A stretch of DNA of 25,249 bases from 13-2-20CM-68-14 sp051955535 (GTDB lineage Bacteria; Actinomycetota; Thermoleophilia; Gaiellales; Gaiellaceae). Below the pieces are notes generated by a model. That model worked only from the letters and a program-made list of their open reading frames with translations. It was not told the origin of the DNA and did no database searches. Numbering within the stretch: position 1 is the stretch's first letter; every line of letters starts with the position of its first letter. Location of the stretch: contig JBQCGP010000040.1 of NCBI GenBank assembly GCA_051955535.1, positions 1 through 25,249 on the forward strand, in the 5' to 3' direction. Below, in pieces: positions 1 to 6,841 of the stretch. The position numbers were made by a program, and so were the translations under genes.

Positions 1-729
1 AACAACAGCTTCGGCCTCCACATCCACGTCGGCATTCGCGGCGCCGATCGTGCGATCGGGGTCTGCAATGCGCTGCGGACCTACCTGCCCGAGCTCCTTG
101 CCGTATCGGCGAGCTCTCCCTTCGTCGAGGGCGTTTTCACCCATCTGCACTCGGCGCGCACGGAGATCTTCACCAAGATGTTCCCGCGCTGTGGCGTGCC
201 CGACGCCTACGACGGGTGGCGCGGGTTCGACGAGTACGTCCGCTTCCTCTACGACACCCGCTCGATCGCCGAGCACACACAGATCTGGTGGAGCGTCCGG
301 CCGCATCTGGCCTTTCCGACTGTGGAGATCCGGATCTGCGACGCTCAGCCGGACCTCGAGGAGTCGCACTCGCTCGCGGCGCTCGCGTACTCGCTCACCG
401 CACGGATCGCGCGCGCGCTAGACGAGGGCGAGCCGCTGCCCGACTACCCGCACCGCCTGATCGAGGAGAACTTCTGGCGTGCGATCCGCTGGGGCCTCGC
501 CGGCGAGCTGATCGACCTCGGCACCGGCGTCGTCCGCCCGGCCCGCGAGCACGTCGAGCGGCTGCTCGACTGGGTCGCGCCGGTGGCCGACGAGCTCGGC
601 GCATCGCAATATCTCGCCGTGCCCACGGCCAACTCTGCCGAGCGCCAGATGGCGCAGCACCGAGACGGCGCGACGATTGAGGAGATCTATGCCGGCCTCG
701 TCCGGCGAGGCGCCCCGGTTCGTGGCTGA
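1..729 (+). CDS. Carboxylate-amine ligase, GCS2/YbdK family (5' end outside window)
   Basis: This is the C-terminal 242 residues of a glutamate-cysteine ligase-like enzyme of the GCS2 (YbdK) family, which joins a carboxylate to an amine using ATP. The frame is open from base 1, so the start lies outside the window. The first residues visible include the metal/substrate-site motif FGLHIHVGI, followed by RTYLPELLAVSASSPF, HSARTEIFTKMFPRCG and a WWSVRPHLAFPTVEIRICDAQ segment, all typical of the family. The real substrate is unknown: some members make gamma-glutamylcysteine weakly, others have unassigned roles. The 3' end overlaps the next gene by 41 nt, which suggests co-transcription and translational coupling. 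The family call is firm; the substrate is not. Confidence 0.88.
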   Translation, partial: NNSFGLHIHVGIRGADRAIGVCNALRTYLPELLAVSASSPFVEGVFTHLHSARTEIFTKMFPRCGVPDAYDGWRGFDEYVRFLYDTRSIAEHTQIWWSVRPHLAFPTVEIRICDAQPDLEESHSLAALAYSLTARIARALDEGEPLPDYPHRLIEENFWRAIRWGLAGELIDLGTGVVRPAREHVERLLDWVAPVADELGASQYLAVPTANSAERQMAQHRDGATIEEIYAGLVRRGAPVRG

Positions 730-1048
730 GGAACAGCCCCCGCAGCAGCCGACCGAGAGCGAGCAGGAGCTCGTCGAGCAGCTCCAGGCCGAGCTGAGCC
801 GCCTCAAGGTCTCCGACCTGCTCGTCCAGACGGTCTACACGATTTCCTCGCTCGGGTACCACCGGCTCAGCGGCGAGAACAGAGACCTCGATCAGGCGCG
901 GCTCGCCGTCGACGCCCTGCAGGCGCTCCTCCCGGTGTTGGAGGGCGCCGTCGCGGATGAGGTCGTGCGCGACTTCAACCAGGTGCTCGCGAACATGCAG
1001 CTGGCCTACGCGGCAGCGGCCGCGGAGGACTCGACCGCAGAGCACTAG
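689..1048 (+). CDS. Small DUF1844-like protein
   Basis: A 119-residue soluble protein. A TTG at 677 is also in frame, but the ATG at 689 has a good ribosome binding site (AGGAG at 680-684) at normal spacing, so I choose it. The first 35 residues are acidic and Gln/Glu-rich (likely disordered). The rest is predicted alpha-helical and reads like DUF1844: a LKVSDLLVQTVYTISSLGYH segment, a DLDQARLAVDALQALLPVLEG helix and a final VVRDFNQVLANMQLAYA helix. No catalytic motif is visible and the function is unknown. It overlaps the ligase gene upstream by 41 nt and is probably in its operon. The family assignment is by eye and could be wrong. Confidence 0.7.
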   Translation: MPASSGEAPRFVAEEQPPQQPTESEQELVEQLQAELSRLKVSDLLVQTVYTISSLGYHRLSGENRDLDQARLAVDALQALLPVLEGAVADEVVRDFNQVLANMQLAYAAAAAEDSTAEH

Positions 1049-1088
1049 AAGGCTAGGCGCCCGCCGCTCGACCTGGTAGAAGCTGCTG

Positions 1089-2885
1089 GTGGGGTTTCGG
1101 CGAGTTGCCGCAGTAGTGGCCTTCGCCGCAGCAGGGCTGTTGTTCAGCGGGAGTGCTGTGGGTCAGGTCCGCGGACTCATGCCGATCGCGCCGCTCTCGC
1201 GGCCGGTCCCGATCCCGCCGCCGTTCGCCGGACTCGCTCCGGTCAGCTTCAAGTACTGGGGCGGCCCGATCATGCCCTTCGCGGAGAACGAGACCGTCCT
1301 CTGGGGGAGCTCTGGCCACGACGCGACGCTGACCGCGAACCTCCCGAGCTTTCTGACCGCGTTCGCAACGGCGGGCAACTTCAATCCGTACAACGTCGCG
1401 CTCGAGTACCAGACGGCCGGCCGGGCCGGCACGACCACGAACCAGCCGATCACGATCGCGAGCCGCTACCTCGGCACGGCGACGATCTCGCCGAGCACAC
1501 CCTCGACGGACCTGGACGACACCGACGTCCAGGCCGAGCTCATCCACCAGATCTCAATCGGGGCGCTGCCCGCGCCGCGAGTCGCCTTTGGCGGGCCGGT
1601 GACGGAGTACTACGTGATGTTCCCGCCCACGTACACGATCTGCATCGGCAGCGATTGCTCGGACGTGGCCTTTTGCGCGTACCACTCCGATGCCCATTTC
1701 GGTGGGATTCCGTTCGCCTATGCCGTTCTCCCGGAGAGCACGCCGACGGATCCGGGCTGCGGAGCGAGCTCCAGCCCCGGAACCGGCAACCTCGATTCGA
1801 TGGCGAGCCACGAGATGGTCGAGTCGATGACCGACCCCGAGGTCGGCGACGCCGGTTCTCTAGCGCCGCCACTGGCCTGGTACGACGGGAACAACGGCGA
1901 GATCGGCGACATCTGCAACGGCCAGGAAGCCTCGGCGACGTTCGGCGGGTTCACGTGGACCGTCCAGAAGCAGTGGAGCAACACGAACAAAGCCTGCGAG
2001 GCGACGCATCCGCCAGGCGGTCTTCAGGGCGTCTCGGCGAGCTTCGCGCCGTCCACGTCGCTCGCGCCAGTCGGCTTCGACGCGGGCGCGACGACGACGC
2101 CGAACGCCGGCGCGACGGTCACCCAGTACGCCTGGGATTGGGGCGACGGCACGTCTAGCTCCGGGAGCTCGGCGGTCGTCGGACACACCTACGCGACACC
2201 GGGGACGCGCCTGGTGACGATGATCGCGAGCGACAGCAAGGGCGCGAGCGGCGCGGCCTTCCTCGACGTGACGACTCGGGGCCTGACGGTTTCCACGAGT
2301 GGGAACGGACACGTGACCAGCGCGCCGGCCGGCATCGCATGTGCCGGGGCGTGTAGCGGCATCTTCCTCGACGGCGCCACCGTCTCGCTCACGGCGTCAC
2401 CTGACTCGGGGGACACGTTCTCCGGGTGGACCGGGGACTGCGCGGGCCAGCCGGCGACCTGTGTCGTGACGATGGGCGCCGCGCGGGCCGCGACCGCGAG
2501 CTTCACATCGGCGACTCCACCACCGCCACTACCGCCACCACCACCCCCGCCGTCACCGCCTCCGCCGACGGCGTGCGTCGTCCCGGCCGTGAGGGGCAAG
2601 CTGCTCGCCGGTGCTTCGGCGAGCCTGCAGGCCGCGCACTGCAAGACCGGGGCCATCAAGAGGCGCTATTCGTCGAAGGTTCGAAAGGGTCGCGTCATCT
2701 CGCAGGGCGTCGCCGCCGGGACGAAGCTGGCGAACGGCGCCGCCGTCTCGCTCGCCGTCAGCAAGGGACGGGCCCCGGTCAAAGTGACGCTCTGCTACCG
2801 CCACCGCACGATCCATGTCACGAAGGCGGTCGCGAAGAGGCTCCGCAACCGCGGCGCCACCCTTGGGCGCTGCAGGAGACGGTAG
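1089..2885 (+). CDS. Secreted EXORDIUM-like protein with PKD, beta-repeat and PASTA modules
   Basis: A 598-residue exported protein starting at GTG 1089. Residues 1-25 form a signal peptide (RR, hydrophobic core, cleavage near AVG-Q). Residues 50-305 resemble the phosphate-induced/EXORDIUM family: SHEMVESMTDPEVG at 240-253 and WYDGNNGEIGDIC at 264-276 match its conserved HE...TDP and W-D-G-x-x-G-E-I-x-D-x-C signatures. Then follow a PKD domain (about 315-395, with YAWDWGDGT), an InlB-type beta-repeat (about 398-473, FSGWTGDCAG), a proline-rich linker (477-493), a PASTA domain (about 496-560, VISQGVAAGTKLANGAAVSL) and a basic C-terminal tail with Cys569 and Cys595. PASTA domains bind cell-wall material in other proteins, so this one may be wall-associated. 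The biochemical role is unknown; the HE motif is suggestive of a metalloprotease but unproven. Confidence 0.8.
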   Translation: MGFRRVAAVVAFAAAGLLFSGSAVGQVRGLMPIAPLSRPVPIPPPFAGLAPVSFKYWGGPIMPFAENETVLWGSSGHDATLTANLPSFLTAFATAGNFNPYNVALEYQTAGRAGTTTNQPITIASRYLGTATISPSTPSTDLDDTDVQAELIHQISIGALPAPRVAFGGPVTEYYVMFPPTYTICIGSDCSDVAFCAYHSDAHFGGIPFAYAVLPESTPTDPGCGASSSPGTGNLDSMASHEMVESMTDPEVGDAGSLAPPLAWYDGNNGEIGDICNGQEASATFGGFTWTVQKQWSNTNKACEATHPPGGLQGVSASFAPSTSLAPVGFDAGATTTPNAGATVTQYAWDWGDGTSSSGSSAVVGHTYATPGTRLVTMIASDSKGASGAAFLDVTTRGLTVSTSGNGHVTSAPAGIACAGACSGIFLDGATVSLTASPDSGDTFSGWTGDCAGQPATCVVTMGAARAATASFTSATPPPPLPPPPPPPSPPPPTACVVPAVRGKLLAGASASLQAAHCKTGAIKRRYSSKVRKGRVISQGVAAGTKLANGAAVSLAVSKGRAPVKVTLCYRHRTIHVTKAVAKRLRNRGATLGRCRRR

Positions 2886-2912
2886 GGACTGTCCCCGAAC
2901 GGGGACTGTCCC
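2885..2912. repeat. Palindromic GGGACTGTCCCC element
   Basis: Two copies of a GGGACTGTCCC core, each nearly self-complementary, are arranged as 13-base arms (2885-2897 and 2900-2912) around AA, pairing at 12 of 13 positions. The first base is the G of the upstream gene's TAG stop. No T-run follows, so this is not a classical intrinsic terminator. It looks like a REP-type intergenic palindrome, or a T-less terminator. Confidence 0.6.
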
Positions 2913-2987
2913 AGTAAGGGTTGTTGCGACAGACCCCTTCGGGATCAGTCCCTCCGCTGATCGCCAGCGTTTGATACAAACTGCGCC

Positions 2988-3007
2988 GCGCCGGGGCATC
3001 CCGGCGC
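2988..3007 (+). promoter_or_regulatory. Stem-loop in hppA leader
   Basis: A perfect 8-bp GC stem (2988-2995 with 3000-3007) closes a GCAT loop. A smaller CTGAC/GTCAG hairpin (3007-3019) abuts it and touches the first bases of the hppA ribosome binding site (AGGGAGG at 3018-3024). The placement suggests control of hppA translation or termination of read-through. This is inference from sequence only. Confidence 0.45.
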
Positions 3008-3028
3008 TGACTTTGTCAGGGAGGCTGA

Positions 3029-5077
3029 TTGAGCGGGTTCTTCCACCACCACACCGTCCTGTTCGCGCTGCTGTGCTCAGGCGTGGCGATTGGGTTCGGG
3101 ATCGGACTGACCGTCTGGGTGCTCGGCCAGCCGGCCGGAAGCGAGCGGATGCGGGAGATCAGCCGCGCGGTGCAGGAAGGAGCAGCCGCCTACCTCCGCC
3201 GCCAGTACCTGACGATCGGAGCCGTCTCGATCATCCCGTTCCTGCTGATCGGCTTCTACGACAAGCTCGGCTGGGGAACGGCGGTCGGCTTCCTGATCGG
3301 CGCGACGCTCTCGGCGGCCGCCGGCTTCATCGGCATGAACGTCGCCGTTCGGGCGAACGTGCGCACCGCGGAGGCCGCGCGCCATGGGTTGAGACCCGCG
3401 CTGAACGTCGCCTTCCGCGCCGGATCGGTGACCGGCCTGCTCGTGGTCGGGCTCGGACTCTTCGGCGTCGCGGGCTACTACGGCGTCCTGACGAGCTGGT
3501 TCGACAAGTCGCAGGACGCGGCGATCCGTGACCTGATCGGCCTCGCGTTCGGCGGCTCGCTCATCTCGGTCTTCGCGCGCCTCGGCGGCGGGATCTACAC
3601 GAAAGCCGCCGACGTCGGCGCCGACCTCGTCGGGAAGATCGAGGCCGGCATACCCGAGGACGACCCGCGCAATCCGGCCGTGATCGCAGACAACGTCGGC
3701 GACAACGTCGGCGACTGCGCCGGGATGGCCGCGGACCTGTTCGAGACCTACGCGGTCACGGCCGTGGCGGTGATGCTGCTCGGGCTCAGCTTCCCGCTGC
3801 ACGGGCGCCTGCCGCTCTACCCGCTCGCGCTCGGCGGCGTCTCGATCCTCGCCTCGGTCGTGGGCGTCTTCTTTGCGCGCGTCGGCCGGAGCGGCTCGCT
3901 CATGAACGCGCTCTACAAGGCTGTGCTGGTCGCCACGGTCCTCTCGGCGATCGGGTTCATCCCGGTCACGCTCGCCTTCGACGACAACTCGAAGTACAAC
4001 TTCTCCGACCTGTACGTGTCGGCGATCGTCGGGCTCGTCGTCACCTTCCTGCTCGTCGCGATCACCGAGTTCTACACCGGCACCCGCTGGCGGCCCGTCA
4101 AGCAGATCGCTCGCTCGTCCCAGACCGGGCACGCGACGAACATCATCGAGGGTCTCGCCGTCGGCATGCAGGCGACGGCTCTGCCGGTTGTCGTCATCGC
4201 CACGGGGATCCTGGTTGCGCACCACTTCGCGGGCCTGTACGGAATCGGCGTTGCGGTGATGGCCCAGCTGTCGATGACTGGCCTGATCGTCGCGCTGGAT
4301 GCTTACGGCCCGGTGACCGACAACGCGGGCGGCATCGCCGAGATGGCGGACCTACCCGAGTCGGTGCGCGCGATCACCGACCCGCTCGACGCGGTCGGCA
4401 ACACGACCAAGGCGGTCACGAAGGGGTACGCGATCGGGTCGGCCGCGCTCGCAGCTCTCGTTCTCTTCGACAGCTACCACTCCGAACTCACGCGCCAGGG
4501 GCTGACCGGGATCACCTTCGCGCTCGACGACGCGTGGGTGATCGCCGGGCTCTTCATCGGCGGGTTGATGCCGTTCCTGTTCGCCTCGCTCGCGATGGAG
4601 GCCGTGGGCCGCGTCGGCGGCCAGGTCGTGACCGAGGTGCGCCGCCAGTTCCGTGAGATCCCCGGGATCATGGAGGGAACCGCCCGGCCGGAATACGGGC
4701 GAGCGATCGACATCGTCACCGGCTCGGCGATCAAGAGCATGATGCTGCCGGCGCTGATCCCGATCGTGATCCCGATCGTCGTCGGCCTGATCAACGCGCG
4801 GATGCTCGGTGGCCTGCTGATCGGCACGATCGTGACCGGCCTCTTCCTGGCGATCGCGATGACGTCGGGCGGAGGCGCCTGGGACAACGCCAAGAAGTTG
4901 ATCGAGGACGGCGCCTACGGCGGCAAAGGCTCGGAGGCCCACGCGGCCGCGGTCACCGGCGACACGGTCGGCGACCCGTACAAGGACACCGCCGGCCCCG
5001 CCATCAACCCGATGATCAAGATCACGAACATCGTCGCGATCCTGATCATTCCTCTTCTAGTCTCGATTCACGGCTAG
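3029..5077 (+). CDS. hppA: Membrane H+-translocating pyrophosphatase, K+-independent type
   Basis: This 682-residue integral membrane enzyme couples pyrophosphate hydrolysis to proton export. It is full length for the family, with some 16 hydrophobic segments. The catalytic Mg-PPi site is intact: DVGADLVGKIEAGIPEDDPRN at about 195-215, DNVGDNVGDCAGMAADLFE at 221-239, and the C-terminal GDTVGDPYKDTAGPAINPM. The K+-dependence motif reads GNTTKAVTKGYAIGSA, with Lys461 and Thr464. In this family Lys at that place, instead of Ala, marks K+-independent proton pumps. The start is TTG at 3029, chosen because AGGGAGG (3018-3024) sits 4 nt before it. The proton gradient could drive the H+-coupled K+ importers downstream; that link is inference. 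Confidence 0.95.
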   Translation: MSGFFHHHTVLFALLCSGVAIGFGIGLTVWVLGQPAGSERMREISRAVQEGAAAYLRRQYLTIGAVSIIPFLLIGFYDKLGWGTAVGFLIGATLSAAAGFIGMNVAVRANVRTAEAARHGLRPALNVAFRAGSVTGLLVVGLGLFGVAGYYGVLTSWFDKSQDAAIRDLIGLAFGGSLISVFARLGGGIYTKAADVGADLVGKIEAGIPEDDPRNPAVIADNVGDNVGDCAGMAADLFETYAVTAVAVMLLGLSFPLHGRLPLYPLALGGVSILASVVGVFFARVGRSGSLMNALYKAVLVATVLSAIGFIPVTLAFDDNSKYNFSDLYVSAIVGLVVTFLLVAITEFYTGTRWRPVKQIARSSQTGHATNIIEGLAVGMQATALPVVVIATGILVAHHFAGLYGIGVAVMAQLSMTGLIVALDAYGPVTDNAGGIAEMADLPESVRAITDPLDAVGNTTKAVTKGYAIGSAALAALVLFDSYHSELTRQGLTGITFALDDAWVIAGLFIGGLMPFLFASLAMEAVGRVGGQVVTEVRRQFREIPGIMEGTARPEYGRAIDIVTGSAIKSMMLPALIPIVIPIVVGLINARMLGGLLIGTIVTGLFLAIAMTSGGGAWDNAKKLIEDGAYGGKGSEAHAAAVTGDTVGDPYKDTAGPAINPMIKITNIVAILIIPLLVSIHG

Positions 5078-5088
5078 CTGCCGCACAC

Positions 5089-5138
5089 GGCCGAAGCCGG
5101 GCTTGCCCCGGCGAGAGGCCAAGCACCGTATGCGGTGC
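5089..5138. repeat. Two adjacent intergenic hairpins
   Basis: After hppA, GCCGGG/CCCGGC (5096-5101 with 5107-5112) forms a 6-bp stem nested inside GGCC/GGCC arms (5089-5092, 5117-5120). It is followed at once by GCACCG/CGGTGC (5123-5128 with 5133-5138). They may terminate hppA, though no T-run is present, or be part of a dispersed intergenic element with the palindrome at 5161-5187. Confidence 0.45.
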
Positions 5139-5160
5139 CATTGACAAGAAGAAGAGGGCT

Positions 5161-5187
5161 CACGGGGGAAACATGGTTTCCCCCGTG
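5161..5187. repeat. Perfect 12-bp inverted repeat upstream of kinase gene
   Basis: CACGGGGGAAAC (5161-5172) and its exact complement GTTTCCCCCGTG (5176-5187) flank ATG. The centre lies about 40 nt before the histidine kinase start. It has no following T-run. It could be an operator for a dimeric regulator, an RNA hairpin, or a mobile palindrome. Of these, its perfection over 12 bp is what the sequence shows; the role is open. Confidence 0.8.
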
Positions 5188-5212
5188 CCGGCGGGCGTAT
5201 CTTGCAGGTGAG

Positions 5213-6277
5213 ATGCGCAGCGTCATCGCGAAGGTCGGCTTCAGCGTTGCGGCGATCGCGGTCGTGACGGCCGGCGTCTACGCGCTACGGCCGGTGGCGC
5301 CCGACGTCAGCCTCGGCGTCCTCTACGTGCTCGCCGTCGTCGCGGTTGCAGTCTTCTGCGGGCTCGCCTACGCGATCCCGGTGTCGATTGCCTCGATGCT
5401 GGTGTTCAACTTCCTGTTCCTGCCGCCGCTCCACACGTTTTCGCTGCGCGACTCGGCGAACTGGGTGGCGCTCGGCGTCTACCTCGTCGTCGGCGTCGTC
5501 GTGGGAGAGCTCGCGACGCGCTCTCGTCGGCTGGCCCGCGCCGCCGTCGAGGCCGAGACACTCCGCCAGAGCGACGCGGTCAAGACGGCCGTGCTGCATG
5601 CGGTCAGCCACGACCTCCGGTCGCCTCTGACCGCGATTCGCACTGCGAGCGAAGGGCTGGACAACCCGTCTCTTCGGCTCAGCGCGGAAGAGCGCGAGGA
5701 GATGTTCGAGACGATCAGGCTCGAGGTCCGCAGGCTCGAGCGCCTCGTCGACAACCTGCTCGACCTGTCGCGGCTCGAGGCGGGCCCGGCGCGGCGCAGG
5801 CCCGAGCTCTGGACGGTCGACGCGTTGATCGTGTCGGCGCTCGAGGAGCTCGGCCCCGAGGCCGACCGCGTCCAGACGACGTTCGCTCCCGACCTGGGGC
5901 TCGTCCGCGTCGACGGCTCGCAGCTTCAGCGCGTGCTGGTGAACCTGCTCGAGAACGCGCTGAAGTTCTCGTCCCCGGCGGACCCGGTCGAGGTCTCGGT
6001 GGTCGAGGGCGGCGGGCGGATCTCCGTTCGGATCCGCGACCGCGGCCCCGGCGTTGCGGAGCCCGACCGCGAGAGGATCTTCGAGCCGTTCGAGCGCGGT
6101 AGCGCGAGCGGCCAGGGGAGTGGGCTCGGGCTTGCGATCGCGCGCGGATTCGCCGAGGCGAACGGCGGGCGCGTGTTGTTCGAGCCGCAGCCCGGGGCCG
6201 GTTCGACCTTCGTGCTCGAGCTGCCGGCCATTGAGGAAATCTTGAGGTCAGACCGTCGAATCTTGAGCCGCGGCTGA
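5213..6277 (+). CDS. KdpD-type sensor histidine kinase lacking the KdpD N-terminal and USP domains
   Basis: A 354-residue membrane kinase matching the C-terminal half of KdpD. Four transmembrane segments form a DUF4118 module (about 8-103, with GLAYAIPVSIASMLVFNFLF and LPPLHTF). It is joined directly to a HisKA domain (AVSHDLRSPLTAIR, phospho-acceptor His133) and an ATPase domain with N box LVNLLENALKFSS, G1 DRGPGV and G2 GSGLGLAIA. The GAF-like region found in most KdpD is absent. The frame is open back to 5135, but that stretch spans the perfect palindrome, so I choose ATG 5213. A TATCTT hexamer at 5198-5203 may be its -10. It has no adjacent regulator on its strand; the nearby kdpE (9099-9809) is the likely partner. 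Confidence 0.85.
   Translation: MRSVIAKVGFSVAAIAVVTAGVYALRPVAPDVSLGVLYVLAVVAVAVFCGLAYAIPVSIASMLVFNFLFLPPLHTFSLRDSANWVALGVYLVVGVVVGELATRSRRLARAAVEAETLRQSDAVKTAVLHAVSHDLRSPLTAIRTASEGLDNPSLRLSAEEREEMFETIRLEVRRLERLVDNLLDLSRLEAGPARRRPELWTVDALIVSALEELGPEADRVQTTFAPDLGLVRVDGSQLQRVLVNLLENALKFSSPADPVEVSVVEGGGRISVRIRDRGPGVAEPDRERIFEPFERGSASGQGSGLGLAIARGFAEANGGRVLFEPQPGAGSTFVLELPAIEEILRSDRRILSRG
6238..6267 (+). repeat. Direct repeat AATCTTGAG x2, 21-bp period
   Basis: AATCTTGAG occurs at 6238-6246 and 6259-6267, on the same helix face, inside the last codons of the kinase gene and 35-64 nt before the next start. A TCAGAC hexamer lies between the copies. It may be a regulator site for the USP-permease pair, or chance in coding DNA. 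Confidence 0.4.
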
Positions 6278-6289
6278 TACGCCGCGACC

Positions 6290-6295
6290 TACGGT
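6290..6295 (+). promoter_or_regulatory. Putative -10 (TACGGT) for leaderless USP gene
   Basis: TACGGT ends 6 nt before the GTG at 6302, the spacing expected when the start codon is the transcription start. A GGTGG also lies here, so a leadered start cannot be excluded. Confidence 0.4.
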
Positions 6296-6301
6296 GGAAC
6301 G

Positions 6302-6841
6302 GTGGCCACTCTGCGCCGCCTGTTCTCGCGCCATAGCCTCGCCCGGGGCCGCCGCCGGTTGCGCCGGGCTACGTACCCGCTCGTCGGACGCTGGCGGATG
6401 GTCGTCGTCCCTGTACTCGAGCCGAAGCACACACGGCATGCGCTGGACCTCGCCTCTCGCCTGGCGTTCGAACGCGGAACGCGCCTGCTGTTGCTAGCGC
6501 CCCTGTACGTCGAGTGGGAGCTCCCACTGAATGCGCATTTCAAGGAAGAGGAGGCGGCGCTTCGGGCTGAGCTCCAGCAGGATCGCGCGATCGCCGAAAG
6601 CTACGGCGTCAGCGCGCACACGCAGATCGTCCGGACCAGGCCGGGTGAGCTCGGCCGCGGCGTCGCGGAGGCAGCGGCCGATGTCCGCGCATCGCTGATC
6701 GTCCTCGGGGCCGGTGTCGACTCGCAGCGCGGCTTCCGGCGACCCTTCTCGCGCGACGTCTGGTCGGTGCTGAACGACGCGCCCTGTCCGGTGATGATCG
6801 CGACGGGCGAACCCCAGAAGGCCGACCGAGCCGCCGCATGA
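6302..6841 (+). CDS. Universal stress protein-type (USP) cytosolic protein
   Basis: A 179-residue soluble protein. After a basic N-terminus (about 1-32) comes one USP/UspA fold: the first strand MVVVPVLEPKHTRHALDLA, a central SLIVLGAGVDSQRGFRR loop and the last strand DAPCPVMIATG. The nucleotide-binding pattern G-x2-G-x9-G-(S/T) is degenerate, so ATP binding is doubtful. The GTG at 6302 is chosen because it follows the kinase stop by 24 nt. Its stop overlaps the start of the KimA-like permease by 4 nt (ATGA), so the two are translated together. It may act as a regulatory subunit for that permease. This is inferred from coupling, not shown. Confidence 0.82.
   Translation: MATLRRLFSRHSLARGRRRLRRATYPLVGRWRMVVVPVLEPKHTRHALDLASRLAFERGTRLLLLAPLYVEWELPLNAHFKEEEAALRAELQQDRAIAESYGVSAHTQIVRTRPGELGRGVAEAAADVRASLIVLGAGVDSQRGFRRPFSRDVWSVLNDAPCPVMIATGEPQKADRAAA

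Noticed and set aside
1053..1547. 164-codon - strand frame
   Set aside because: Covers the signal peptide and first domain of the secreted protein on the other strand; no motif or ribosome site.
2517..2574. CCACCGCC-type repeat as a tandem repeat locus
   Set aside because: It encodes the proline-rich linker of the secreted protein; ordinary coding low complexity.
3077..4225. 382-codon - strand frame
   Set aside because: Antisense to hppA, with composition typical of a complementary-strand shadow.
5135..5212. Extended N-terminus of the first kinase
   Set aside because: Would translate through the perfect palindrome and add an Arg/Trp-rich stretch not seen in KdpD-type kinases; ATG 5213 fits better.
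6280..6837. c-di-AMP (ydaO-type) riboswitch before the KimA-like gene
   Set aside because: The gene starts inside the preceding USP gene and that gene has only a 24-nt gap upstream, so there is no room for the aptamer.
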